Below, one piece after another: positions 21,151-32,051 of a DNA stretch of 64,000 nucleotides (position 1 is the stretch's first letter; each line of letters starts with the position of its first letter). Location of the stretch: positions 29,688-93,687 of the forward strand of contig MU001676.1 in assembly GCA_010093515.1 (NCBI GenBank), written 5' to 3'. This DNA comes from Lineolata rhizophorae (lineage: Eukaryota; Ascomycota; Dothideomycetes; Lineolatales; Lineolataceae). The position numbers and the translations under genes are program-made. Under the pieces are notes generated by a model that saw nothing but the letters and a program-made list of their open reading frames with translations, had not been told where the DNA came from and did not search any database.

Positions 21151-22511
21151 ATGCCCTGCATAACGTATCGAGGTGCATGGACAAGAGGAGTAGAAGGTTA
21201 AGAAAGGACGGAAAAGACATGCGCAGTAGCAGGGTGGTGTACGGAGTAGACAGGCACATTCAATGCTCTTTGACTAAAGAGATACCACAATGCACTCTTC
21301 GATGGTCGTGCATGCCGCGTGATGTTTAGGATTTATTCAAAGCAAAGAGCTAGCAAAGTCCTATTTGCGACTCTTGAACGGGCTTCCACGGACACCTAAA
21401 ACGCTGACCAGGCGCGTGGAAACCGGGATACTAAAATATTCATAGCCGAGCAATCCACTTGATCATCATGAGGTGACGCTTAAACTCTTTTAATTGCCTT
21501 ACGCGGCGTGTTATCGTTGAATTGCTAGCCATTGCCGCTGAGTCTACGGTGGCGTAGCACCGAATTCCATTTAAAAAATCATTGGACGCTCTTAATAGAA
21601 AACCCGTACTTTTAGGGAACCTGGAAAATGCCAGGGGACGAAGCAATGTCCAAATGCAAGCTTGAACTAGCGGAGAAGCAAAAGTTTTTTTCCAGTTTTA
21701 TCTTTTCATTCTTTTTTTCTTTTTGGTGTTTTCTTTTTTTTTTTCTGGTGTTTTTTTCGTAAGCCAAGTGTACTGCAAGAAACTAACCAAACAAAAGCAA
21801 AAGAAATCAAAAATCACTTTTTTTATTTCCCAAGCCCCGAACTTCGCGCTATCCTCTCGACCAACATCCATTCGGACTCCTCGTTCTCTCAAAATTTCGT
21901 CGCTGCACCCGGTATTGTCTCGAGGTCGCTCCCTGAGACGCGAGAGGGAAGCGCATGGGAGATCCATCGACCTTTGAATCAGAGGACAATCCAGTAATGG
22001 AATCAACTCTGAGCAAAGGCCAAGTTCGTCACCAAATTTTTCGTATGGTGCAAATTCGGAGCAAGAAGAGTCGATATCAGCAAATGGGGGACAAGAGTGA
22101 TGGATACCATTGACTATTCAGAGCAGGGAAGTATGTTTTGCGGAAACCTATTGTATTAAAAGAAAGTATTAGACCCTAAACCTGAAGCGATGAAATTGCG
22201 TAAATGAGGAAATACCTTTAAAGACTGAAACTGAAATAAAGAGATGTTTTTCCATGGATCCTTTAGCTAACATGGAACAGGAAGCTCGATATGCAGGTAT
22301 TGGCGACAACAGCGACCTAATGTGATTGTAGGCGACGACACCCTAGAGCCAAAGGTCCAAGCGAGCACTTGAGTGTCTGGTCGCCGCTATTCTTGGTTGC
22401 ACTAATCGAAGCTTGGCCCTAGGCCCTGGCTGAACCGAAGTTGCAATAGGAGGGAAGGAAGTACGAATTCGGTTATGCGTAAGTCGGCCAGTATGTAGCA
22501 ACCGGAAGGAT
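21151..22511. other. Intergenic with T-rich tract and a 52-codon frame
   Basis: No firm gene. A T-rich tract spans about 21690-21760, then AT-rich sequence. At 21955-22113 (+) a 52-codon frame starting MGDPSTFESEDNP looks protein-like and follows a CT-rich leader. It could be a very small gene or a remnant, but there is no family evidence. The remainder is the 3' flank of the next minus-strand gene. Confidence 0.35.
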
Positions 22512-24572
22512 TTATTTCCTCTTGAAGACAGACATCAAGCTCTTCTTCATTTTCTTGAATACCTTCTTCAAGTTCTTGGCAAAGCAACGTCCAACAGACT
22601 CCTTTGGCGGGGCAGTGATGATGGGAAGGGGTTTGTTGTTCGACCCATTCCGGATGAAGTTGTCCGAAGGGTCAACATCCCCAACATAGATGCCACCGTC
22701 CTCCTCGTCGTCCTCCATAGTGGGACGATCCAATTCCGGGACCGCTCCGGTGGCCAAATCCACGTCCTGATGCGCGAGAACCTTGTAGTAGTTCTGCGCG
22801 GTGTTGTTCTGGAACGCTGGGTTGAGATAGTGGGCGGCCGGGTCCGAGAGCAGAGGATACTCGGAAGAGAGATTTTCATCGGCGGCCCCGTGCACATAGT
22901 GCTCGTTCGGATCTGTCAAAATTTGGTACGTCGAGGAGCTATCGTCCTCAACCTCTAGAGGCACGAAATGGTCTTGCGGGTTGGAGAGGACCAAATATTC
23001 CGACGAACTATCGTCCTCGTACTCAACCTCGCTGACCGGGCCTGCAACCAGAATCCTCATGTTGACAGGCGTGCCGGCATCCGGGTCGTAATGGTGGTGC
23101 ATTGGCGAGTCGTCCCAGGCGGTTGGATCGTGGGTTCCGTCCACCGCATTCGGAGTATTGATCTCCGGGAGGCTCAGATCCGAGGACGGCAGATAGTTCG
23201 GATCAAAAGGCGGGAATGGCTCAAGAGACCGCGGCGAGCTCCTATGCGGCGAGCTCGAGGGCCGGCCTTGGTACACCACCGAGCCCTCGGCTGGAGGCGA
23301 CGACGGGAGGTCCGGACTGACGGCACGGGGACTACGACCCTTGAACACAACCGAAGCGGCCGCTTTAGGTGGCGGCAGCTCATAGAGCTCCGAAGTCCTA
23401 AAGGACCAGGCGCTACGAGCGTTGGTGGAACCGCACGCCTGGGCTCCAGCATTGAAGCGCTCCTTGAGGTTAGCGCAACCACCAGCACGATGAAGGCTGG
23501 AGGTTGGAGCGCGCTGGAAGCCGTTTCCTGCCCTCGCTGGGGTCTGCGGGACAGCAGCCTTGTGGACATTGTCCACAGGGCTCGTGGCCGCTTCGGAAGT
23601 GAGGACGGGTTTCTCGTCCGAAGAGACGCAATTGACGTGGCCGGAACTCAGCCGGCGCCCAAGCTCAACTGTTGGGCTGGTGGATTTGCCGACGCTGCTG
23701 GAATTGTACTCGCCGTCATTATCGGGAGCCTTCGCAGTGAGAGCCTCAATCCAGGCTTTAATCGCCGGGTCGTTCTTGGCCTCGTCGATCAAATACCGCT
23801 CGGCCTCTTCGCCGTCGTAGGCGAGCCAGCATTCAGACTCCTCCTTCTCGTCGGCCTTGTGGCCCTCGTCAACCTCGCCGTCCTGTTCCGGCTGGTGTGC
23901 AGTCTCGTGCTCGTGCGGCCGAACGATGCTAAAGTCGGCCATGACCCGAACGCTGGCCGAGTCGTCCGGGATGAGGTCGTTGCCAACTTCGAGGCCGGTC
24001 TCTGCGATCTTAGGACTCGCAGTTAGATTTGCGACCACGCGCTCGAGGTCTTCGACCCTGGCATAGAGACGCCTCTTCTCCTGACACCAGTCATGGATTT
24101 GGCCGTCGATTTCATGGAGCCTCTCTTGCGTCTTTGTGACGCCGCCCTTGTTCTTATAGACCTGGGTGTTTAGCCACTCCATGGCCTTGGATATTCCGGC
24201 AAAGCCGGTCTCGACGCCCTGCTGAAAATTGCTAATAACGAGCGCCAACTCAGCAATTTTGAGTTTCATTTCCCCACATTTCTCCAGAGATTGGACCGCG
24301 ACTCCACTCCAGTTGTTGTTTTCCTGGAGTTTTGTAAGCGCCGCGTCAAGTTCCTTTATCGCCCCATCCTGGCGTTGAACACTTGCCCAGACGGATTCGA
24401 CAGGTGGGGCGTATTTCTTGTCGTCTTGGAGAGGTTTTGGCTCCATTATTTTGGCGGAAACGTTGTGTTTCTGAGCGGTTGGCCTGGAATTACGTGGTGT
24501 TGGCATAGCCATACGAGGAATCTTCGGTGGCGACGCGTTGCACTCGCCCAATGACAACATTGTGGATCTCAT
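22512..24572 (-). CDS. Coiled-coil, low-complexity protein with internal ~24-residue repeats (unknown function)
   Basis: An intronless 686-residue protein that I do not recognise. The N-terminus is Pro/Ser-rich (1-50). A helical coiled-coil region follows (about 60-190), then an acidic linker (200-280). A Ser/Pro-rich region carries two V-V-[FY]-[KQ]-G-R motifs (SVVFKGRS at 407, SVVYQGRP at 431). A repeat block sits at 516-610, then an acidic stretch with GGIYVGDVDPSD. The C-terminus is strongly basic and amphipathic (LKKVFKKMKKSLMSVFKRK) and could bind membranes or nucleic acid. There is no signal peptide or membrane helix. The antisense 352-codon frame (22968-24026) is a shadow. It lies about 1.9 kb from a second minus-strand gene of similar build (26492-28285). 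Confidence 0.7.
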   Translation of the reverse strand: MRSTMLSLGECNASPPKIPRMAMPTPRNSRPTAQKHNVSAKIMEPKPLQDDKKYAPPVESVWASVQRQDGAIKELDAALTKLQENNNWSGVAVQSLEKCGEMKLKIAELALVISNFQQGVETGFAGISKAMEWLNTQVYKNKGGVTKTQERLHEIDGQIHDWCQEKRRLYARVEDLERVVANLTASPKIAETGLEVGNDLIPDDSASVRVMADFSIVRPHEHETAHQPEQDGEVDEGHKADEKEESECWLAYDGEEAERYLIDEAKNDPAIKAWIEALTAKAPDNDGEYNSSSVGKSTSPTVELGRRLSSGHVNCVSSDEKPVLTSEAATSPVDNVHKAAVPQTPARAGNGFQRAPTSSLHRAGGCANLKERFNAGAQACGSTNARSAWSFRTSELYELPPPKAAASVVFKGRSPRAVSPDLPSSPPAEGSVVYQGRPSSSPHRSSPRSLEPFPPFDPNYLPSSDLSLPEINTPNAVDGTHDPTAWDDSPMHHHYDPDAGTPVNMRILVAGPVSEVEYEDDSSSEYLVLSNPQDHFVPLEVEDDSSSTYQILTDPNEHYVHGAADENLSSEYPLLSDPAAHYLNPAFQNNTAQNYYKVLAHQDVDLATGAVPELDRPTMEDDEEDGGIYVGDVDPSDNFIRNGSNNKPLPIITAPPKESVGRCFAKNLKKVFKKMKKSLMSVFKRK
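22743..23027 (-). repeat. Internal protein repeat block, 3-4 units of ~24 residues
   Basis: Residues 516-610 of the preceding coiled-coil protein contain successive units built on [ED]DDSSS-x-Y-x-[ILV]-L-[ST]-[ND]-P-x-x-H-[FY]. Unit 1 has DDSSSEYLVLSNPQDHF, unit 2 DDSSSTYQILTDPNEHY, unit 3 LSSEYPLLSDPAAHY, and unit 4 is degenerate (NYYKVLAHQD). Decay increases towards the C-terminus. I know of no named repeat with this pattern. Confidence 0.7.
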
Positions 24573-26491
24573 TTTCCTTTTGAGTCTTAGTTCCTGTGTT
24601 ACGCTTAGATTAGTCCAGCTTCAGTGGTGGTAGTGCTGTTGTCCTAAGATCGCAGGGATGAAGCAACTATTAGGGGTGAAGAAGCAATATGGAATGAAGG
24701 AAGGATTTTGATCGCACATAAGTGGTAACCGATGCAAGAAACTATGTCAAAACAAGGACTTGATATGTTGGAAATTGAAAAATGTCCAGGTACAAGGGCA
24801 ATACAACGGCTAGGTCTCATAGAAAGGTTCTAGCAGTGATTATTTAGGTTTGGCCGAGCCTTAGACGATTAGATCGTACGCCGCACAGGGCAGCAGCAAG
24901 GTCAAGGCCAACAACGATGTTGATCAACAATGATGCTACATATACAAGGGCGAGAAAGAGCGAACATGCGACGACGTACGTTTGGTTGTCTTTGCAACCA
25001 AGCCTACCACGCAGTCTTCGAGGAGGACGGTTCTGGTTAGCTCGCCAGACGGAACACTCCAAGAGAGGAGGAAGGCTGCGGGATCAATCTGGTCGCAAAG
25101 TCTCCGAGGTCCCAAATGAAAATGGGTTTGAAGTCGAGAAGGCGCGATTGTAGATTGGGAAGGAGGAGGTGGAAAATGTTGGGGGACGAGAGTGGAGGAC
25201 GAGAGTGGAGGAGAGAGGAAACACTTGCGGTGGATCGGATTTATCTCCACGAAGAGACACTTTCACCCTTAGAACTACTTTGAGAAAGCGTCCACAGATC
25301 CGTCTCGGTTAATTACCAAAATATATTCACCACTCCCTGTGGTCACACTAGCTCCAACTCTCAGATAGGCGCAAATGGTGATCTATGGTGATCTATGAGA
25401 TCAGCACATCTCCTCAGCCAAGCTGCAGGTCCGAACTATGCATACTAGTGAAATAGATCTCGCTTGATAGCTATTGGAGGGTCGTTGTGACTATTCGCAT
25501 TTTTGGCGAGAGCTATTCCGCAAATGTGGACCGGTTCCTGATAAAGAAACTATATATATATGAAGACAAATTGAACTCGCACATCTCGCCCTTTTTTTGC
25601 TTACCAGTAGCCTTATATATCATGGTCCAAGCTAAGGCTGCAGAGAAAGCTAGCGCCCACAGCAACAGAACTGATATAAATATAGCAATGTCGCGTTGTA
25701 GTAGCGCGTTATCATAGGACATTGCAAGATCAACAGTAAAGACAATGCAACATTGATTCTAGAAATATATCTCCTACATGAGATCACACTCCAAAACCAA
25801 TCGACGGAGGTTGTTGCAAACCAAGCTTGAAATGACAAATATAATATCCAAAGATTCTAAGTTTGGAGCTAGCGCGACGTCGTCTAACTAATGCCTTCTC
25901 AACGGTCAGTTCCTCTATGCTACTGTAAATTTGGAGCTCGGACAATGATTCTGCAGATGTACATGTCAATACTCTGGAAACTAATTTCCATGTTCTTCAT
26001 TTTCGGGTTTAGACAATGCTCTACACGTTCTATTAATACTTAGTGATCTGCCAAAAGTCATTCGCACGAAAGTCAATCTATTTTTGTGTTTTTAGGGTTC
26101 GTGGAAGGGTAACTAGCAACTCTACCGGAACACAATTGCCTAATTTGCCGAGCGCAAGACTTTAATAGAATGAATCCCGGAACACGATATGACAATAGCA
26201 CGTACTGATTTGGTGCCATAATTGTCAAGAGAGACCGGCTCACCGAAATGGGAGTCAAGAGGTCTGACTAAGGAAAGGGCCAACTACACTGCAAGCAGGA
26301 GTCGAAGCCCAGGTGAAATGGCATAAACACGCAAAGTGCAGCAGCTATTATGGATAGAAGTCAGAAAGACGCAAGGAGTGACTTAACCAGAGCTTAAAAT
26401 CCCAATAGCCTGAAGAGAATAAAGAAGACATTCCCCAGAAGACAAGTCACACTGTTGCCCGGCTGGCCCACCTTCTAACACTGATTCAGAC
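24573..26491. other. Intergenic between two coiled-coil genes
   Basis: About 1.9 kb, AT-rich, without a supported gene. It holds the promoter of the gene starting at 24572 and the 3' flank of the one ending at 26492. Open frames near 24844-25266 and 25487-25838 have no recognisable features. Confidence 0.45.
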
Positions 26492-28285
26492 TTAATACGT
26501 TTTAAGTTTTCGGTTTAGGCCCGGAAAGGTCTTAATCGCATCCTTCGCCATTGCAAGCTTAACTTTAGCCTTAGACACTACACGGCGCGTGGTGGACTTC
26601 TTAGCAGCGCCGAGTGTTAGGACCTTGTCTTTCGTGCCATGATTGATAGAAACGCCACCCACGGAATCGCTGCTAATGGCTCCTATGTTGCTTTTCTGGG
26701 CATAGAATATCCTAGGCCTGGTAGAGCGCGGAAGTGATGTAGAGTCTCGGAGGATGCGGTCAACTAGCCCGGCGCTAGGGTTGGGGGGGAAGGTACCGCA
26801 GGAAGAAGAGCGTTCGTCAGCACCTACCGGATTGGGGCTGACGGCATAGATTGGTCCAGAAATTTTATTGCTGTACCGGTTGGACACATACGGTTTCGCA
26901 TGCCCAACCGAGCTATGTTTGATCTGCTCAGGCGCCTTGGGCAGGGTGTCCGTTTCGGCGTTTGGGGCGCGCGAGTTCTGGAGGTAAGAGTGCCAAGGAC
27001 GTCCGGCACCGGCAAGTTCGCGGTAAACAACCGTTCCTGTGGCACCCTCGTTTGCAACATCAACATCGGGGTCGTCGGAATAATCCGAGGCGGATTCGGC
27101 AGGAATGCCACCTGCATTGATGCTCCTATGCTCCCATCCATGCGAGGAAGCTTGATCTTCTGACAGTTTCGCATCTTCCTTCGCAATGGCTCTTCGCTGA
27201 TTCTTATAGACGACAACCTCGCCCTCATATGCTCTCCCGGGTGAACTATTGGGATCGGAAGTGGTGTCCGAACTGAAATGTGAGCCTAGATTCACTTCTT
27301 TGAAACCAGGTTCGCGTTCAACTTGAATACTTGCGGACTTCTTCAGAGTTGCCTCGAGATACCCAATCCTTTCATGCAGGTCTGCGTTGGACTCTTCTTG
27401 CTTGCGAAGTTCCCGGGTAGTTTCGTCAAGCTCGGTCTCGAGTTGAGACACGCGAGCGTTCGTGCGACCAATCTGCTCGAAGACATTTTCTAATTTTAGC
27501 CCTAGGCTTGGAGTCTCCGCTGCGCGGAGCTCAGCGTTCTTCTGGATCAGATCGAGCGCTTCGTCCATTTGGGAGTCGCGGTCTGCAACAGTTTTCTGGA
27601 CCAATTCTAGCATCTTGTCGAGCTTGGTGTCGACATCCTGATTCTGCCGCTCCATCTTCCCGTCTATGGTTTCCAAGCGTCCGAACAGTTCGTTCCAACG
27701 ATCATCTACCGCATTCGAACCCCCATTCGTAGGCGATTGACTCGCCTTCTGAGAGTTCTCCACATCTTGAGCAGGCGGCTGTTGCGAGCAGAGCATTAAC
27801 AATTCCGCGAGGTGGCTATATTGATCCACATCCGTGTCGTGCTTTTCCTGCAGATGCTGGAGAACTTTGTGATAGGAGGCCGGTTCGCATTGTTCCATCC
27901 GCGCTAGCTGATTGCTGAATTTTATCTCAAGCGTCTTTAGCAAATCGTGAATGTGCATTAGCTGTGCCCTTGTCGCGGTATGAGAAGCCTTGCTTGTTTC
28001 GTCGAGTGTGATTATGAAAGAAGCGAGCTGTTTAATAAGACTCATTTGTTCTTCGGAGGTTTCAGACACGTTGTGAATGATTTCGTGGTATAGGCGACGA
28101 AGGTGAGGAGGGCTAGGAGTAGGCTTTACGTTCACGGGGGACCCAGACGCCATGTGAGGAGTAAAAAGACCCCTTCGGAAGACTTTGCTCGGCAAAGGCG
28201 AGCTATCATGAAGACCGCTGGGCGTCTGCATCTCAGTTCGATGGCTAGCCATGTTTGGTCGACGATGAGATGGGCTAGGAGCCAT
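26492..28285 (-). CDS. Coiled-coil, low-complexity protein (unknown function)
   Basis: An intronless 597-residue protein. The N-terminus is Ser/Pro/His-rich (1-60). Long heptad-type helices span about 64-170 and 195-320 (for example TKLDKMLELVQKTVADRDSQ and SQLETELDETTRELRKQEES). A disordered acidic/Ser region carries V-V-Y motifs (GEVVVYKNQRR at 355, GTVVYRELAG at 417, GPIYAVSPN at 477). The C-terminus is strongly basic (KKSTTRRVVSKAKVKLAMAK...NRKLKTY). The order helices, VVY motifs, basic tail is the same as in the gene at 22512-24572, on the same strand, so the two may be old paralogues, although overall identity looks low. No catalytic motif, signal peptide or membrane segment is seen. 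The ATG at 28285 precedes the first Pro/Ser stretch; a Met 12 codons in is possible. Confidence 0.7.
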   Translation of the reverse strand: MAPSPSHRRPNMASHRTEMQTPSGLHDSSPLPSKVFRRGLFTPHMASGSPVNVKPTPSPPHLRRLYHEIIHNVSETSEEQMSLIKQLASFIITLDETSKASHTATRAQLMHIHDLLKTLEIKFSNQLARMEQCEPASYHKVLQHLQEKHDTDVDQYSHLAELLMLCSQQPPAQDVENSQKASQSPTNGGSNAVDDRWNELFGRLETIDGKMERQNQDVDTKLDKMLELVQKTVADRDSQMDEALDLIQKNAELRAAETPSLGLKLENVFEQIGRTNARVSQLETELDETTRELRKQEESNADLHERIGYLEATLKKSASIQVEREPGFKEVNLGSHFSSDTTSDPNSSPGRAYEGEVVVYKNQRRAIAKEDAKLSEDQASSHGWEHRSINAGGIPAESASDYSDDPDVDVANEGATGTVVYRELAGAGRPWHSYLQNSRAPNAETDTLPKAPEQIKHSSVGHAKPYVSNRYSNKISGPIYAVSPNPVGADERSSSCGTFPPNPSAGLVDRILRDSTSLPRSTRPRIFYAQKSNIGAISSDSVGGVSINHGTKDKVLTLGAAKKSTTRRVVSKAKVKLAMAKDAIKTFPGLNRKLKTY

Positions 28286-29422
28286 TGTATCTATTTTACA
28301 GCAGCCACGTTAGTGCGCGATTGTCCAGGTGGTAGGTACCCACAACCACGTGGAAGACACCACCAAAAATCTTCGCTGTACTGTGGATATGACGATATGG
28401 TATAAAGTGGAGAAGCAGAAACGGATACACTATCGGATATGGAATAGTGCTATGAGGCGAGATTCGAAATATGCCAACAACGTGTGCCGAATGGCAGGAT
28501 GGGAGTTAAGCCAATTGTTGAAGCATTCGAGACAATGGTAAGCTACGTAAATCTCTCAACTCTTACCATTAAGCCTCACAGGGTTTTTCGTTGGTGTTTC
28601 CATCACGGATAAGACCTTTCGAAGACCTAGGCCTATGTCGATGGGTATAACTTTGATGTAAAGGGAAAGCTGGGTGATAGAGGTGCTCTTAAAAATCCAC
28701 AAGTTGCACTGTTTGCTTTACGCCTACGGCTTGTAGTGTAGATGCAACGGAATAGTGTGGGAGAGAATGCTTCGAAAGTAGGTGTAAGGGAGGGATAGAG
28801 GTCGGTGGCATGCAAATATATACCTAGACCAGAGCATGTTCAGCAGAATTTGTGCGCTAAGGTGACATTATAAATAACAGGAACTATTGATCTAATAAGA
28901 TAGCTCCTAGATCAACTGCCCAGGTGACAGAGAAAGCTTTTGTTACCTATCAACACCAAATTATTACAGCTCAAAAAAAAAAAAAAAACCCTACCGAGAT
29001 CTAAAAATATGATGGCATGGCTAATATGAAAGGACGGTGCAATTTAGGCCAGTGCAAATCATACCTGACGAATACCGAGGGTGCAAGTGCAGCTCGATAT
29101 TGATTTTTTATAGAAAAATGCAAAAGGATGCCACATGCTTAAAGCATCTCAATTGTTCATTTTCGCAGGATCATGGATATTACTTAGTTTTAGCGCTCCC
29201 GGCTCACTTGGTTTGCCCAGTATTTCTGCCCACTATTGTGGCTTGTCCCACAAAGCTGCCTGCGATGAGTTGTGACATTCACTTCGATTACTAAGTCTTT
29301 GTATAAGGTGGGATTGTTCACAAATACGGATACGCAAGGGCACGGAAAATTGTTACCGCAGCATACGATTTCAAACTCCGGCGAGTACTTGGCATTCGAG
29401 TCTACGGATGCAGCCCATTCCC
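28286..29422. other. Intergenic with homopolymer tract
   Basis: No supported gene. A run of 16 A is at 28973-28988. Short frames (28329-28541 +, 28815-28633 -, 29037-29294 +) show no features. This holds the promoter of the coiled-coil gene at 28285 and the 3' flank of the beta-glucosidase gene. Confidence 0.45.
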
Positions 29423-32051
29423 TCAAAGCCCATTCCAGAAGTGCGTGTTCTCAATGACGAGATCACTGGTAATTATGTCGGGACCAGTTCCCTCGACGCG
29501 GATCCCATATGTGCCTTTCTCGCTGATCCAGGCATCGCGATCCTCGTCCCAGAAGCTGGTTGCGAGCCTCTTGGAGATGACGAGCTCGACGTCTTTCGAC
29601 TCGCCCGGTTGTAGGAACACCTTCTTGAAGCCCTTGAGCTCGCGCGGCGGCCTCCACAGGCTCGCGGTCGAGGGCGGCGCAACAAAGATTTGAACAGTCT
29701 CGGCCCCGGCTACCGAACCAGTATTGGTCACGCTGACATTGACGGTGATGGTGGCATCCTCGGCCAAAACGTCGCTCTCCGGCGTACTGACAATTCTGAC
29801 GTTGCCGCGGGAGAAGGTCGTGTATGACAGGCCGTAGCCAAAGGGGAACAGAGGCGCCAACTTCAACTTGTCGTACCAACGGTATCCGACGTAGACGTCC
29901 TCACTGTAAAGCACGCGGCCGCGTTCCGAGCGGTAGCTAAGATATGCTGGATTGTCTTCGAGGCGAACTGGAAAGCTGAGCGAGAGCTTGCCGGACGGGT
30001 TCACGGCACCGAAGAGAACGTCGGCGATGCCGTTGCCTGTCTCATTCCCGCCGTACCACGCGTGCATTAGGGCCTTAGCGTCGGCTGCCCACGGCATGGT
30101 AACGGGCGTCCCGGATTGCATGACAATGGCGGCATTCGGGTTGGCGGCGAGAACCCTGGAGATGAGCTCATCCGTGTGCGGCGGTAGGTCCATGTGCTGC
30201 CTATCGTAGCCCTCGGACTCCCAGTCGTCGTTAAGACCCGCGATAATGACGACCTGCTTGTGCTGTGAAGCGAGCTCGACAGCCTTGGCGATTGACTCCT
30301 GGATGTCGATGCGTCTGCATCCGCTAACGCGGAAGCCACTCATTTCTGGGGGAAGGACTTCAAGTAGCTTCAGGTCTGTCGTCGGCCCGCTGCCGAATTC
30401 GAACGTAAACTTGTACTTTTTGCCTGCTTCAAGTTCCTTAGATCCGACCTTCTCCACCGTGCCAGTGCCGAAGAAGAGCGATCCGCGTTCCTGATTCACT
30501 GTATTGTCGACGATCAGCTCGCCATCTATGAAGAATTTCCCAGTGCCTGTGACTGAGACGCCAAAGTCGTAAGTGCCGCTGTCTTCAGGGGTGAAGTAGG
30601 CTTCTAAGTCCACGTAATAGGTGTGCGATTTGATCTTTGGATGCTTGTAGTCAACAAGGAAACCCACAGCCTTGTTTAGGCGCATCTCATCTACCGCTTC
30701 ACGGCCCGCTACCGAAGCAGGCTCATTGTACGCCCTAAATGTGATGCCAGGTTCACCGCTCGCCGTCTGCACTTCCTTGCTACTAAGCACTGGAAGTTCC
30801 CTGTGACCATATGCTCCTTGCGTCCAGTGTATGTCGGATTTTGCTTGGGCTTTGATACCCTCGAAAGGAGTTACGACGTAAGAAGTGGTTAGAGACGCGG
30901 AGCCGCCGCCGCAGTAGTTCCCTGTCTTGGAGTTGGGTCCAATGATCGCTACGGGTTCGTCTGGCTTGAACGGGAGTATGCCGCCCTCGTTCTTGAGTAG
31001 AACGATAGATTCCGAGGTGACTCGCCTTAAAAGCGCCTTATCCTGAGGGCGATCTAGACTCTTCTCTGGTCCGCTTTCGGGGATGCCGGACTTCGTAGCA
31101 AGGTTGATGAGCTCAAGAATCTTCCGCACCCTAGCATCTAGCACGTGGCCGAGAACTTTGCGGGATCCGACGGCATGAACCAAGGCTTCCCCCCTCCACC
31201 TAGTGGGACCCGGCATTTCAATCTCCAAGCCGGCATTGATGGAGTCTGAGGTGCTGTACGTCCCGTACCTGCACGTGACCGCTTAGTAAGGTGTTTTTCA
31301 TGCCTGGCGAAGGAACTCACCAATCGCTCATGAAGAGCCCGTCGTACTTCCATTCTTTTCGGACGATATCGGTTAGGATCTCGGCCTTTTCGGACATGTG
31401 AGTTCCGTTCACCTTGTTGTAGGCGGTCATGAGAGCTCCTGTCTTCTCGATCCTAAGGGCTATCTGGAACGGGAGCAGGTAGTTCTCCCGAAGTGCCCTG
31501 TCAGTGACGATGCTATTGACGGCCATGCGCTCGTGCTCTAGATCATTGCAGACGAAGTGTTTCAGCGTCGCGATGATGCCCTCGGCTTGCACTCCCTTGC
31601 AGTAGTGCCCGGCGAGAGTTCCGGAAAGGACGCCATCCTCCGAATAAGACTCGAATCCGCGGCCGCCAAGAGGAGCTCGTTGGATGTTGATCGTGGGGCC
31701 GAGTAGTACGTGTGCACTTTTGGCCTTGCACTCCTCGCCGAGAAGATGACCGACCTCCTCCAGGAGCTGGCTGTTCCACGTCGCGCCGAGGGCTGTGCCG
31801 CATGGAAAGCAAGCGGCCGGAACTGCCGCGAAGAACCTGGTACCGCGAACGCCGTTGGGACCATCCGACATGCGCAGAGACGGGACGTTCAGCCTTGGGA
31901 TTGGAACGGTATGCCAGAAATCAATTCCTGTCCGGGTTCGTCAGAACGGCAGAAGCCTTTGTCGGGAATGGCAAGTCTCACCCGCTGTGAGAGCAGCCTT
32001 CTCTGGTAGCGTAAGCTGCGAGAGCACCTCCTCAATGTTGAGCGGCTCCAT
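29423..32051 (-). CDS. Beta-glucosidase, glycoside hydrolase family 3 with PA14 insert
   Basis: Hydrolyses terminal beta-D-glucosides. Three exons: 32051-31982, 31927-31321 and 31268-29423. The introns (54 and 52 bp; GTGAGA and GTGAGT donors, CTGAC and CTAAG branches) rejoin [14 protein letters not shown] and [14 protein letters not shown]. The product has 840 residues. The GH3 N-domain carries [18 protein letters not shown] and the nucleophile Asp225 in FMSDW. The C-domain is interrupted by a PA14 domain (about 404-545; [24 protein letters not shown]). The WESEGYDR motif near 575-582 probably supplies the acid/base. A fibronectin-III-like domain ends the protein. No signal peptide follows the start ([21 protein letters not shown]), so it is probably intracellular. 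The architecture is like Kluyveromyces marxianus BglI and Aspergillus intracellular beta-glucosidases. Confidence 0.93.

Noticed and set aside
22968-24026. 352-codon plus-strand open frame
   Set aside because: Antisense shadow of the coiled-coil protein gene. It has no domain, and the minus-strand reading has structured repeats and coiled coils.
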